From: Mycolicibacterium goodii
Lineage (GTDB): Bacteria; Actinomycetota; Actinomycetes; Mycobacteriales; Mycobacteriaceae
Length of the DNA stretch: 64,000 nt
NCBI RefSeq assembly: GCF_022370755.2
Contig: NZ_CP092364.2
Coordinates: 2,232,001 to 2,296,000 of the forward strand
Direction of reading: 5' to 3'
Shown: piece by piece, positions 46,791-56,034 of the stretch
How positions within the stretch are numbered: the stretch's first letter is position 1
How the letters are laid out: each line of letters opens with the position of its first letter
Made by a program: the position numbers and the translations under genes
Notes under the pieces: model-generated
What the model was told of the DNA's origin: nothing
What the model saw: only the letters and a program-made list of their open reading frames with translations
Databases searched by the model: none

Positions 46791-47011
46791 TGCTCGAAAT
46801 CGAGCTCGTCGTCGTCGACCGGTACCAGGATCGCCTGTTCCAGGAGGTCGGCCTCATTGGCGTCGGAGTGGGTCGAGACCCGCAGCTGCACATCCGCGAG
46901 CGCGGTGTCGAGGTTTGCCTCGTCGTCGTCGACCCGGACCGATCGTAGCTGGTCAACAGCATCGGCCTCGGGTGCGAAGTCGTCGAACGGGCGGTCGCTG
47001 GCTTGCGTCAT
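46787..47011 (-). CDS. Acidic microprotein coupled to the GerW-like gene
   Basis: This 74-residue protein is strongly acidic (Asp/Glu dominate) and ends in VDDDELDFEQ. It has no signal peptide, Cys or membrane helix. The ATG at 47011 has AAGGGA about eight bases upstream. Its stop overlaps the GTG of the GerW-like gene by four bases, which supports a real gene and a joint role. No homologue can be recognised by eye. Confidence 0.65.
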   Translation of the reverse strand: MTQASDRPFDDFAPEADAVDQLRSVRVDDDEANLDTALADVQLRVSTHSDANEADLLEQAILVPVDDDELDFEQ

Positions 47012-47185
47012 GATCGTCCCTTCCTGCGCGAACGGCGTCGGCACCGTCATTGTCCTCTCGGCCAACTGGGGATTCAACGTTCACAGGTTCATGCGGTATC
47101 GTCCGGGCATCGCGCAACAGACGGGGGACGTTCCCCTTTTGTGGGAACGCCGTGAACAAGCACCTTCGACTCACCAAAGGCTCCC

Positions 47186-48070
47186 GTGTCCAGAAAGACC
47201 AGAGAAGACGTGGCCCTTCAGCCGCACTTCGAGGACGTCCAGTCCCATTACGACCTGTCGGATGAGTTCTTCCGACTTTTCCTCGACCCGACCCAGACGT
47301 ACAGCTGCGCCTACTTCGAACGTGACGACATGACGCTCGAAGAGGCGCAGATCGCCAAGATCGACCTGTCGCTGGGCAAGCTCGGGCTCCGACCGGGCAT
47401 GAAACTGCTCGACATCGGCTGCGGTTGGGGCGCCACCTTGCGACGCGCGCTGGAGCGTCACGATGTCGACGTCGTCGGCCTGACGCTCAGCAAGAACCAG
47501 CAGGCGCACGTCGCGCAGTCGTTCGACGCGATCGACACCGCCCGGTCCCGCCGCGTGCTGCTCCAGGGCTGGGAGCAGTTCGACGAACCCGTGGACCGGA
47601 TCGTCTCGATCGGCGCGTTCGAACACTTCGGCGCCGACCGCTACGACGACTTCTTCCGGATGGCCCACACCGCGCTGCCCGCCGACGGGGTGATGCTGCT
47701 GCACACCATCGTCAAGCCCAGCGGTGAGGAGATGACCGCGCGTGGGCTCCCGCTGACCATGCGCAAGCTGCGGTTCTTCAAGTTCATCATGGACGAGATC
47801 TTCCCGGGCGGAGAGCTGCCGTACGTCGCGCAGGTCGAGGAGCATGCGCAGCGGGCCGGGTTCCGCGTCGAGCGGATCCAGTCGCAGCGACCGCACTACG
47901 CGAAGACGCTCGACATCTGGGCGGAGAACCTGCGCGGGCGCAGGGACGAGGCCATCGCCGTGCAGTCCGAAGAGGTGTACGAGCGCTACATGAAATACCT
48001 CACCGGGTGCGCCGACCTGTTCCGTGAGGGTTACACCGACGTCTGTCAGTTCACCCTGGTCAAGTCCTAA
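47186..48070 (+). CDS. Cyclopropane/mycolic acid methyltransferase
   Basis: This 294-residue SAM enzyme of the CmaA/MmaA/PcaA type has HYDLSDEFFRLFLDPTQTYS near residue 21, SAM motif LLDIGCGWG at 74-82, GLTLSKNQ, and the FEHFG motif. It modifies double bonds of meromycolates or phospholipid acyl chains. The exact product cannot be read from the sequence. The GTG start at 47186 is set by the family N-terminus. It overlaps the convergent small gene by four bases. Confidence 0.92.
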   Translation: MSRKTREDVALQPHFEDVQSHYDLSDEFFRLFLDPTQTYSCAYFERDDMTLEEAQIAKIDLSLGKLGLRPGMKLLDIGCGWGATLRRALERHDVDVVGLTLSKNQQAHVAQSFDAIDTARSRRVLLQGWEQFDEPVDRIVSIGAFEHFGADRYDDFFRMAHTALPADGVMLLHTIVKPSGEEMTARGLPLTMRKLRFFKFIMDEIFPGGELPYVAQVEEHAQRAGFRVERIQSQRPHYAKTLDIWAENLRGRRDEAIAVQSEEVYERYMKYLTGCADLFREGYTDVCQFTLVKS

Positions 48071-48306
48071 CGCCTGCGCGCCATCCGCCACAGCCGCAGC
48101 GGCAGCAGACCGAGCAGCGGCGCCCGCTTGCCCATGTCCTCGGTGTCGCGCTTGTTGAAGGCGGCAGCGAAGCGGCGCGCATCCGCCTCGGTGGCATAGT
48201 CCTTGGCGCCGCGCGCCTCACCGCAACGAGCACACTGCCACCGCATCGTGCGGCCGTCCGCGGAGAACGTCGGGTCGTGCCCGAACACCCGGCAGGCCAC
48301 CGTCAC
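48067..48306 (-). CDS. Small zinc-ribbon-like protein
   Basis: This 79-residue basic protein has CRVFGHDP and WQCARCGE, a C-x-n-H/C-x-x-C pattern that may bind zinc, and an arginine-rich C-terminus. Homologues occur beside transporters in mycobacteria as uncharacterised proteins. It is the last gene after the MFS transporter (4-bp overlap with 48303) and may be co-translated with it. Confidence 0.65.
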   Translation of the reverse strand: MTVACRVFGHDPTFSADGRTMRWQCARCGEARGAKDYATEADARRFAAAFNKRDTEDMGKRAPLLGLLPLRLWRMARRR

Positions 48307-50156
48307 TGGTTGGGTGTCCCGCTCGGGGGACCGACGCGGCCCCGTGACTTCCGGGTGATCCGGTTCTCCGTCAATGCTTCGCGCATCGCCTTGCGGAATT
48401 CACCGGGACCCCAGTAGCGGGCTCCGACCGCGCGGTGGACCTCACGGATCGTCATCGACTCATTCTCGGCCACGGCCCGCGCGATGGAATCGATCTCGTG
48501 GTCCAGTGCGGACTCCGGCACCCCGGGCGTCGGCGGTTCCCGCCACGCGCCTTCCCAACCCGGGGGCGGGCCTGGGCGGTAACGCCACGCTCGGGTCTGC
48601 GTGGCCCGCTGGCGTTCGGCGCGTGCGGCGACGCGCTCCCGGCGTTCGGCCCGTGCACGTCTCCGCTCGGCGTCGGCCTCATCGTCGCCCGTGTCGGCCG
48701 CCTCGCCGTCGCCCTCGTCGGCGGTGAGCGGCATCGCGAGATCCTCGAGCTTCTGCCCCTCGGCCCTGACCCCGAAGAGCAGCTCGACCACGCCGCCCAC
48801 CGCCATCACCGCGGCGCCGATCAAGAACGACACGGCGACGAGGCCGCGGTCCCCGGATTCGATGAGCTGCCCGAACAGAAGCGGGCCGGTGATGCCGCCG
48901 ACGGCGGTGCCGACCGCGTAGAAGAACGCGATCGCCAACGCGCGCGTCTCCATGGGGAAGATCTCGCTGACGGTGAGATATGCGGCGCTGGCTCCGGACG
49001 ACGCCAGGAAGAAACACACCCCGAGCACCAGCATGAACATCCACACGCCCCCGGTCTCGGAGACGAACATGACCGTCAGACCCACCGCGACCGCCGATGA
49101 GCCCAGGTATGCCAGCGCGATCATCGGCTTCCGGCCGACCGTGTCGAACAGCCGCCCCAGCAATATGGGTCCGGCGAAATTGCTCAAGGCCCACACCGCG
49201 TAGAACACCGGCACCGTGCCGGATGCAACGTCGAAGAAGTTGCTCAGCAGAGTGCCGAGATTGAAGGTGAACGCGTTGTACAGGAACGCCTGTCCGATGA
49301 ACAGCGCGAGGCCCAGCACAGCCCGCTTCGGGTACCTGGTGAACGCGACCTTCGCGATCTCGACGAACGAGATCGACTTGCGCTGACGGATCCTGAGGGA
49401 GCCCTCCGGCTCGTCGAGCTGTTGACCGGTGGAACGTTCCACCTCGCGTTCGATCTCGCCGACCACCCGCTCGGCCTCGTCCTCATGACCGTGGATGAAC
49501 AACCATCGCGGGCTCTCCGGCACATGGCGCCGTACCACGAGCACCACCAGACCGAAGATCGCGCCGAGGCCGAACGCGATACGCCATCCGATGTCGGCCG
49601 GGAAGATGGCCGTGTTCAACAGCAGCAGTGCACCCACAGCGCCGCCGGCGGCGCCGAGCCAGTACGAACCGTTGATGATGAGGTCGACGCGGCCGCGGAC
49701 GCGCGCCGGGATCAGTTCGTCGATCGCCGAGTTGATCGCGGCATACTCGCCGCCTATGCCCGCTCCGGTGAAGAAGCGACAGATGAAGAAATACCAAGGC
49801 GCGAACGCGAAAGCCGTTGCAACCGTGGCGGCGAGGTAGATCGCGAGGGTGAGGATGAACAGCTTCTTGCGGCCGAACCGGTCGGTGAGCTGACCGAAGA
49901 ACAGCGCACCCAGGCATGCGCCGGTGATGTAGACCGCCGCGGCGATACCGATCTGGCCCGCACTCAGCTCGATTCCGCTGCCGCTCTCGGTCAGTCGCGA
50001 CGCGACATTGCCGACCATCGTGACCTCGAGGCCGTCGAGGATCCACACCCCGCCGAGGCCGAGCACCACACGCCAGTGGAACCGCGACCACGGCAAGCGA
50101 TCCAATCGACTCGGCACCTGTGTGGTGATCGTGCCGGTCTGCACCCCTGAACTCAT
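48303..50156 (-). CDS. MFS transporter with C-terminal acidic-basic region and winged-helix-like domain
   Basis: This 617-residue protein has 12 helices of the sugar-porter/MHS-like MFS with GQLTDRFGRKK near residue 85, GGEYAAINSAIDE, and RLFDTVGRKP. At about residue 462 the helices end and a 156-residue cytoplasmic tail begins: an acidic stretch, an Arg-rich helix (RRRARAERRERV), a Pro-rich WRYRPGPPPGWEG linker and a final part (about 551-607) with ALDHEIDSIARAVAEN, TIREVHRAVG, EFRKAMREAL and a basic wing. Such a tail on a transporter is unusual. Confidence 0.83.
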   Translation of the reverse strand: MSSGVQTGTITTQVPSRLDRLPWSRFHWRVVLGLGGVWILDGLEVTMVGNVASRLTESGSGIELSAGQIGIAAAVYITGACLGALFFGQLTDRFGRKKLFILTLAIYLAATVATAFAFAPWYFFICRFFTGAGIGGEYAAINSAIDELIPARVRGRVDLIINGSYWLGAAGGAVGALLLLNTAIFPADIGWRIAFGLGAIFGLVVLVVRRHVPESPRWLFIHGHEDEAERVVGEIEREVERSTGQQLDEPEGSLRIRQRKSISFVEIAKVAFTRYPKRAVLGLALFIGQAFLYNAFTFNLGTLLSNFFDVASGTVPVFYAVWALSNFAGPILLGRLFDTVGRKPMIALAYLGSSAVAVGLTVMFVSETGGVWMFMLVLGVCFFLASSGASAAYLTVSEIFPMETRALAIAFFYAVGTAVGGITGPLLFGQLIESGDRGLVAVSFLIGAAVMAVGGVVELLFGVRAEGQKLEDLAMPLTADEGDGEAADTGDDEADAERRRARAERRERVAARAERQRATQTRAWRYRPGPPPGWEGAWREPPTPGVPESALDHEIDSIARAVAENESMTIREVHRAVGARYWGPGEFRKAMREALTENRITRKSRGRVGPPSGTPNQ

Positions 50157-50262
50157 CGGCCGCCTCCTCGCCCGTGACGAATCGGGCTAGGGAGTACCCA
50201 AACTGAGGCGGTCTATGCAACCGCGCTGCCGCCGGGATGTCCTCCCGGGTGTCCGATTTGCT

Positions 50263-51300
50263 TCACCGCGCGGGTGGACCGGGTTGTGCCTGTGCGGCGT
50301 CGCGCCTGCGCGCGGCCATCCCCGCGAGCGCCTCGAACACCACGCGGTGCGCGGCGTTCACGGTCAGTTCCGCGTGGTCGTAGGCCGGCGCCACCTCGAC
50401 CACGTCCACGCCGGCGACATCATGGCGGTAACACAACTGGCGGACCATGCGCAGCAGGTCGGCGCTGGTGATACCGCCGGGCTCAGGAGTTCCGGTGCCG
50501 GGGGCGTGGGCCGGATCCAGCACGTCGATATCCACAGAGAGATAGAGCTTTTCGGCCTTCGCGAGCGCCTCTGAGACGGCGTCGTCCATCACGGCCTTGA
50601 ATCCGCGATCCCAGATCTCCTGCATGGTGTGCCAGGTCATCTTCTGTTCGAGCATCCACTCGAACACCTCCTGCGGCGGCCAGTATCCCCGCAGCCCGAC
50701 CTGGACGAAATGAGTGCCCGGCACGGCACCCGATTCGATGAGCCTGCGCATCGGGGTGCCGTGGCTGGCGAGGTTGCCCTCGATGTTGTCGGCCGTGTCG
50801 GCGTGCGCGTCGAAATGCACCACGCCGACGTTTCCGTGACCGTGTACATCGGCCACGGCCGTCGCCGACGGCCACGTGATCGAGTGGTCTCCACCGAGTA
50901 CGACCGGGATGATGCCCCGTGCTGCCACGGCATGCACGCGCTTGCGGATGTTGGCGTGTGACACCTCCGTCTGCGCGTGCGGGCAGTAGGCGTCACCGAA
51001 ATCGACCACTTCGAGCCAGTCGAAGATCTCCAAGCCGAGATCGAGGTGGTACGTGCCCGGCTCATAGGCGGCGGCTCGGATGGCGCGTGGCCCGAAGCGC
51101 GCGCCCGGGCGGTTGGTGGTCGCGATGTCGAAGGGGGCTCCGACGATCGCGACGTCGGGGCGCCACTCGTCGAGTTGCTGCGTCTCTGTCAAAAACGGCC
51201 GGTGCCCGAACGACACCATGCCCGCGTACGGCAGATCGAGTTGTTCGGCCATGCCGGGCGGCACCTCACGCCGCGGCCCATGCTCGTGGTCCTCGCCCAT
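50263..51300 (-). CDS. Agmatinase/arginase family ureohydrolase
   Basis: This 345-residue Mn2+-dependent ureohydrolase has GGDHS (136-140), DAHAD (164-168) and DIDVLDP (257-263) as metal motifs. Agmatinase hydrolyses agmatine to putrescine and urea. Guanidinobutyrase or a similar activity is also possible. The protein is soluble. ATG start at 51300. The neighbouring genes do not form a pathway with it, though glnA3 elsewhere in the window might act on polyamines. Confidence 0.88.
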   Translation of the reverse strand: MGEDHEHGPRREVPPGMAEQLDLPYAGMVSFGHRPFLTETQQLDEWRPDVAIVGAPFDIATTNRPGARFGPRAIRAAAYEPGTYHLDLGLEIFDWLEVVDFGDAYCPHAQTEVSHANIRKRVHAVAARGIIPVVLGGDHSITWPSATAVADVHGHGNVGVVHFDAHADTADNIEGNLASHGTPMRRLIESGAVPGTHFVQVGLRGYWPPQEVFEWMLEQKMTWHTMQEIWDRGFKAVMDDAVSEALAKAEKLYLSVDIDVLDPAHAPGTGTPEPGGITSADLLRMVRQLCYRHDVAGVDVVEVAPAYDHAELTVNAAHRVVFEALAGMAARRRDAAQAQPGPPAR

Positions 51301-51340
51301 GGGCAGACATTACCCGCCGTGACCGGAAGAGCACGGCCAC

Positions 51341-51781
51341 TCAGCGGATTCGCTCGGCCTGCTCGTCGGCGACGAAACCGAGCGCCGCGCGAAGCCGGTC
51401 GGGGACCGGGCGTTTCGTCCAGTGGGTACCGGAGACGACGACGTAGACATTGCGGCCCCGCACCGCGACACGCTCGAGGGTGGCGTCGTTGGCATGGAAC
51501 ACCGTGAAACCGAGCGTGAAGCTGGTGTTGCCGATGCGCTCGCACGTCACCGCGACGCGTACGGCGTCACGCCATCGCACCGAGGCGACGAAGTCGATCT
51601 CGGTGTGCACGACCTGAAGGTCCAGGCCCGAGGAGATCAGACCGGGGTAGCTCACGTCGAGGTGGTCCAGAAATGCCGTGCACGCCTCGTCGAACCAGGT
51701 CAGGTAATGCGCGTTGAACACCACACCCTGCTGATCCACTTCGCCGTAGCGCGGAACGATCGCAAAGTTGAACCCGCCCAC
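51341..51781 (-). CDS. Acyl-CoA thioesterase, YbgC/4HBT type
   Basis: This 146-residue hotdog thioesterase has the catalytic motif GEVDQQGVVFNAHYLTWFDEA near residues 14-34, conserved in 4-hydroxybenzoyl-CoA thioesterase and YbgC proteins. The start is uncertain: GTG at 51781 places the fold at the N-terminus, while ATG at 51853 would add a non-homologous leader. It is 40 bp upstream of the agmatinase gene on the same strand. Confidence 0.75.
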   Translation of the reverse strand: MGGFNFAIVPRYGEVDQQGVVFNAHYLTWFDEACTAFLDHLDVSYPGLISSGLDLQVVHTEIDFVASVRWRDAVRVAVTCERIGNTSFTLGFTVFHANDATLERVAVRGRNVYVVVSGTHWTKRPVPDRLRAALGFVADEQAERIR

Positions 51782-51900
51782 CTGAACCGCCTTCGCCTGC
51801 CGTCGTGCCCTGCTTTGTGCCCCGGGTCGTGTGGAGTCCCAGCGTAGTGGCATCGGCGACCAACCCACTTTGTGCCGGCCCCGGACGGCACGCGAGACTG

Positions 51901-52860
51901 GTGGACGTGGAACTGGTGACCCTCGACGACATCTCCGACGCCGCACGCCGCATCGCCCCCGACATCGTGCGCACCCCGCTGTTGTCTGCCGCCTGGGGTG
52001 ATCCGCGGCGGCCGCTGTGGCTCAAGCCCGAGAACCTGCAGCCGATCGGGGCGTTCAAGATCCGCGGTGCGTTCAACGCGCTCGGCCGCCTCGACCCGGA
52101 CACCAGGGCCCGCGGTGTGGTGGCCTATTCGAGCGGGAACCACGCGCAGGCCGTCGCATACGCCGCCGCGGCCTACGGTGTGGCCGCGCACATCGTGATG
52201 CCTGAGGAGACGCCCGCCGTCAAGGTGGAGGCCACCCGCGGGCACGGAGCCGATGTCGTGTTGTGCGGGCCGGGTGAGCGCGAACGTACGGCCGCCGAAC
52301 TGGTCGAGACCACGGGCGCGGTGCTGATCCCACCGTTCGACCATCCCGACATCATTGCGGGCCAGGGCACTATCGGCATCGAGATCGCCGAGGACCTCGC
52401 CGATCTCGCGGCCGTGCTGATCCCTGTCAGCGGCGGTGGGCTCGCCTCCGGTATCGGCACCGCGATCCGCGCCCTGTGCCCGAACGCCAAGGTCTTGGCT
52501 GTCGAACCCGAACTCGCCGCCGACACCGCTGAGTCGCTCGCGCGGGGGAGTGTCGTGGAATGGCCTGTGGCCAAACGAAATCGGACCATCGCCGACGGAT
52601 TGCGGTCGACTCCGTCGGAGCTGACCTTCGCGCATCTGCAGCGGGTCGTCGACGACGTGATCACCGTGAGCGAGGACGAGATCCGGGCGGCGGTACGGGA
52701 ATTGGCGCTGAAGGCGCATCTCGTCGCCGAACCCAGCGGAGCGGTGGCACTCGCGGGCTACCGCAAGGCCGATCTCCCGGACGGGCCCGCGGTGGCCGTC
52801 GTGTCCGGTGGCAACATCGAGCCGACACAGTTGACGGCGATCCTTGCCGACGCTCAGTGA
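51901..52860 (+). CDS. Threonine dehydratase/serine racemase-type PLP enzyme
   Basis: This 319-residue fold-type II PLP enzyme has Lys53 in GAFKIRGA, SSGNHAQAVA and the phosphate loop SGGGLASG. Its length lacks the C-terminal ACT regulatory domain of biosynthetic IlvA, so a catabolic or racemase-like enzyme is more likely. GTG at 51901 or 51907 may be the start. The end overlaps the convergent transporter gene by seven bases. Confidence 0.85.
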   Translation: MDVELVTLDDISDAARRIAPDIVRTPLLSAAWGDPRRPLWLKPENLQPIGAFKIRGAFNALGRLDPDTRARGVVAYSSGNHAQAVAYAAAAYGVAAHIVMPEETPAVKVEATRGHGADVVLCGPGERERTAAELVETTGAVLIPPFDHPDIIAGQGTIGIEIAEDLADLAAVLIPVSGGGLASGIGTAIRALCPNAKVLAVEPELAADTAESLARGSVVEWPVAKRNRTIADGLRSTPSELTFAHLQRVVDDVITVSEDEIRAAVRELALKAHLVAEPSGAVALAGYRKADLPDGPAVAVVSGGNIEPTQLTAILADAQ

Positions 52861-54311
52861 ACGCCTTCCATCAGCCGTGTGATCCACGGTGACACAGCGA
52901 AGACCGCGACACCGACTATGATGGCGACGACCCCGAGGATGCCGAAGTAGGTGAACTCACGCGCCGGGTCGTAGAACCCGGCCAGTACACCCGACAACGC
53001 GGTACCCAGGCCGAGCGAGAAGAAGTACAGTGCCATCATCTGGGCCCGGAATGCCTCCGGCGCAAGCTTTGTCGTGACCGACAGGCCGATCGGCGAGATC
53101 ATCAGTTCCGACACCGCGAACAACGCGAGTATCGCTGCCACGACAAGCGCGGGCACGGCCCTGCCCGTTGTCCCCGCCATGGGCAGGAAGAGCAGGAATG
53201 CGACGCCCATACCGATCACGGCGTAGCCGAACTTGCGCGGTGTGGTGGGGGCGCGGTTGCCCAGGCGGGTCCACAGCCATGCGAACACGGGGGACAGCGC
53301 GATGATCCAGACCGGCTCGATCGAACCGATCCAGTTCGATGGTGCGGTCCACCCGAACACCGACCAGTTCATACGCTCGTCGGAGTAAATGGCAAGGACG
53401 GTGAAGATCTGCTGGAAGAGTGACCAGAACACCGCATTCGCGAGGAACAACGGAATGAAGGCACGCACGCGGGTGCGTTCGAGCACCGTCACCTTGGCGC
53501 TCGTGAGCAGCACCGCGAAATACCCGATCGATGCCAGCGCGATCACCACGGTCGTGGTCTGCGACAGGTTGGCCAAGGTCACGACACCCGAGGCGAACAG
53601 CGCCACCGCGACGATCCCGAGCGCCAGGACCACGGCGGCCACCTTGCCGACCGAACTGGACGGCAACGGGTTCGGAACGATCCGGCCGTGCGAGCCGAGG
53701 TTACGCCGGAACACGACGTACTGCGCGAGACCGAGCGCCATCCCGATCGCGGCGGCACCGAAACCGTAGTGGAAGCCGATGCGGGCCTGGAGAACCCCGG
53801 TGATCAACGGCCCGACGAACGCACCGAGATTGACGCCGAGGTAGAACAGCGTGAACCCACCGTCGCACCGGGGGTCGTCCTTCGCGTAGAGGGTGCCCAG
53901 CAACGACGAGGCGTTGGCCTTGAGCGCACCGGAACCGAGGGCCACCAGCACCAGGCCGATGCCGACGCCCGCGAGTCCCGGGAGCAGCGCGAGCGCGATG
54001 TGACCGCACATCACCACCACGCCGCCGTAGAACACCGTGCGCTCCATTCCGAGCACGCGATCGGCGACCCAGCCGCCCAGAACCGTTGACAGATAGACCA
54101 AACCGCCGTAAGCGCCGACGATCCCGGTCGCGGTCGCCTGCGGCAGCCCCAGACCGCCGTCGGTCGCCGTGTAGTAGAGGTAGTAGCCGAGGATCGTCAA
54201 CATCCCGTAGAAAGAGAACCGCTCCCACAACTCGACCCCGAACAGGTTCGTCAAACCCACCGGGTGTCCGAATATCGTGCGCTGCGTCTGTGCGTCGCGT
54301 GCTTCCCCCAT
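52854..54311 (-). CDS. POT/PTR-family oligopeptide transporter
   Basis: This 485-residue protein has the PTR2 signature ELWERFSFYGMLTILG at about residues 27-42 (E-x-x-E-R-F) and FTLFYLGVNLGAFVGP near 140, with about 12 to 14 helices. POT carriers import di- and tripeptides by proton symport. ATG at 54311 with AAGGTGAG upstream. The 284-bp gap to the divergent gene holds a short CTGTG-G-CACAG palindrome at 54411. Confidence 0.88.
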   Translation of the reverse strand: MGEARDAQTQRTIFGHPVGLTNLFGVELWERFSFYGMLTILGYYLYYTATDGGLGLPQATATGIVGAYGGLVYLSTVLGGWVADRVLGMERTVFYGGVVVMCGHIALALLPGLAGVGIGLVLVALGSGALKANASSLLGTLYAKDDPRCDGGFTLFYLGVNLGAFVGPLITGVLQARIGFHYGFGAAAIGMALGLAQYVVFRRNLGSHGRIVPNPLPSSSVGKVAAVVLALGIVAVALFASGVVTLANLSQTTTVVIALASIGYFAVLLTSAKVTVLERTRVRAFIPLFLANAVFWSLFQQIFTVLAIYSDERMNWSVFGWTAPSNWIGSIEPVWIIALSPVFAWLWTRLGNRAPTTPRKFGYAVIGMGVAFLLFLPMAGTTGRAVPALVVAAILALFAVSELMISPIGLSVTTKLAPEAFRAQMMALYFFSLGLGTALSGVLAGFYDPAREFTYFGILGVVAIIVGVAVFAVSPWITRLMEGVH

Positions 54312-54595
54312 CTGGCTCACCTTGCCACGCTTCGGGTGCGCCCCGGTTGGAACCGCGCAGAATGCTGCACGGCGTGGGCAAACCGAAACTCCGCCGTGTC
54401 CACCAGAGTTCTGTGGCACAGCACATTTCGCGCAGGTCAGCGTGCGGACCCGGTGCGCGTGGCGTGTCCGGCACCGGTAAGGTCAGCCCGGAACAGGTGG
54501 ACGACGGCCACACCGGGCGGGGTTCGTCCGGCTCGTCGGGGGGTATCGACGGGCCCGGGTCGGGACCGCGTGGCCACTGCTCCAAGGGGGTGTAG

Positions 54596-55960
54596 GTGGA
54601 CGCGGTGATCGGCGTCTCGGTGACGCCCTCCACTGTCGGCATGGTGTTGGTCGAGGGGGATTCGGCCGCCGATTTCGAGGCCGTGAACCTCGACCTCGAG
54701 GTGTTCGACGTTGCGGGTCTGGACTTGAGCCGTGCCCGCGCCGCGCGCGACGAGATCGTCGCAACGGTCGCCCGTGCCGAGAGCGTTGCCGCGGACAACG
54801 GCAGACGGCTGCGGTCGATCGGTGTCACGTGGAGCGACGGCGCGGACGTGCAGGCCGCCGAACTGGTCGCCGATCTGAACGAGGCCGGCTTCGGCAATGT
54901 CGTCGATGTGCGGTTCCGCCAGGCCACCGACGCGCTGGCGCACAGCATCGCTGACATCGTCGGGTTCGACACCACCGTGGTGTGCGTCGTCGAACCCGAG
55001 GGTGCGCTGGCCCTCACCGTCGACCGGCACGACGGCGTCATCGACACCGTGCGCAGCCGGACCGTAGGAAGTGCGCACGGCCTCATCGGTTGGCTCGAAC
55101 GCGTCCTGACGGTCCTCGACCGCCACACCTCCGCTCTTGTGGTCGTCGGATCGGCCGTCGACCTCGACTTCGACCGGTTGATGCCGAAACTTCAAGCGGC
55201 ATTGGGTATCCCGGTTTTCACACCGGCCGACGCAGATCTGGCGCTCGCGCGCGGTGCGGCACTCGTGTCCGCACGGCGTGGCCGATTCATGTTCCCCGAT
55301 GACGCCGAGCAGCGACCACGCTGGACCGGTAACCAGTTGGCGCCCGCGGCGATGCTTCTGGTCGGTGTGGTGACCTTCGTCGTCTCGCTGTCTCTGGCGA
55401 TCACCCAGCAGCTCATGCCCCATCAGGACGGCGTCGCCCGGCAGGCCCGTCCGGTGGTGAACACCTCCGGCGTGCCCGCCGCCCTGCGACAGATGCCGCC
55501 CTCGGTCCCTGCGGCGCCACCACCCGCCCCCGCACCGCCGGTGACCGACGTATCCCAGGCTGTGCCGACGAACATCGATCCACCACTCGCGCAGGCGTTC
55601 GATCCCCCGATCGAACAGGCACCTCCACAGGGACCGGCCGTAGCGCCACCCGTGGCGTCCGTGGACGCGGCGACCGCGCTGCCGCCGCCGCCTGTGGTGA
55701 CCCCTGCGCCGCCGACGAAAAAACCGTTGCTCACCCGCATCCGCGATCGACTGCGTGGCGAACCGGACGTTCCCGAGCAGGTGGTGGTCGGCGAACCACC
55801 ACCACCGGCGGTGATCACGCCGATCCCGCCGCCTGCACCGCCGCCGATCCCGCCGCCCGATCCGGTGGCGGCCCCCGAACCGCCGCCGGCACCGCCCGAA
55901 CCCGCTCCTCCTGGCGAAGCCGTGCCCGCACCCGAACAACCGGTGCCGCCGGTTCCCTGA
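54596..55960 (+). CDS. Actin/Hsp70-like fold protein with TM helix and Pro-rich tail
   Basis: This 454-residue protein starts VDAVIGVSVTPSTVGMVLVE and continues with VVCVVEPEGALALTV and LVVVGSAVDLDFDRL, resembling the phosphate and adenosine motifs of the ASKHA fold. A single helix lies at about 249-270 (AAMLLVGVVTFVVSLSLAIT), and a tail of about 180 residues is rich in Pro with paired Pro-Pro runs. This layout is common in mycobacteria as a DUF7159-like family. The GTG at 54596 has a G-rich run upstream. The role is unknown; cell-wall linkage is an inference. Confidence 0.75.
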   Translation: MDAVIGVSVTPSTVGMVLVEGDSAADFEAVNLDLEVFDVAGLDLSRARAARDEIVATVARAESVAADNGRRLRSIGVTWSDGADVQAAELVADLNEAGFGNVVDVRFRQATDALAHSIADIVGFDTTVVCVVEPEGALALTVDRHDGVIDTVRSRTVGSAHGLIGWLERVLTVLDRHTSALVVVGSAVDLDFDRLMPKLQAALGIPVFTPADADLALARGAALVSARRGRFMFPDDAEQRPRWTGNQLAPAAMLLVGVVTFVVSLSLAITQQLMPHQDGVARQARPVVNTSGVPAALRQMPPSVPAAPPPAPAPPVTDVSQAVPTNIDPPLAQAFDPPIEQAPPQGPAVAPPVASVDAATALPPPPVVTPAPPTKKPLLTRIRDRLRGEPDVPEQVVVGEPPPPAVITPIPPPAPPPIPPPDPVAAPEPPPAPPEPAPPGEAVPAPEQPVPPVP

Positions 55961-56034
55961 ACCGAAATCGTGCCGGGTCTCGAGTGCCGACGGGATCTGC
56001 CGGTCCGCCCGCGGACGGGGTTACGCTCGATCAG

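Noticed and set aside
54411-54421. CTGTG-G-CACAG palindrome in the divergent gap before the POT gene
   Set aside because: The spacer is too short for a CRP site and there is no regulator gene nearby.
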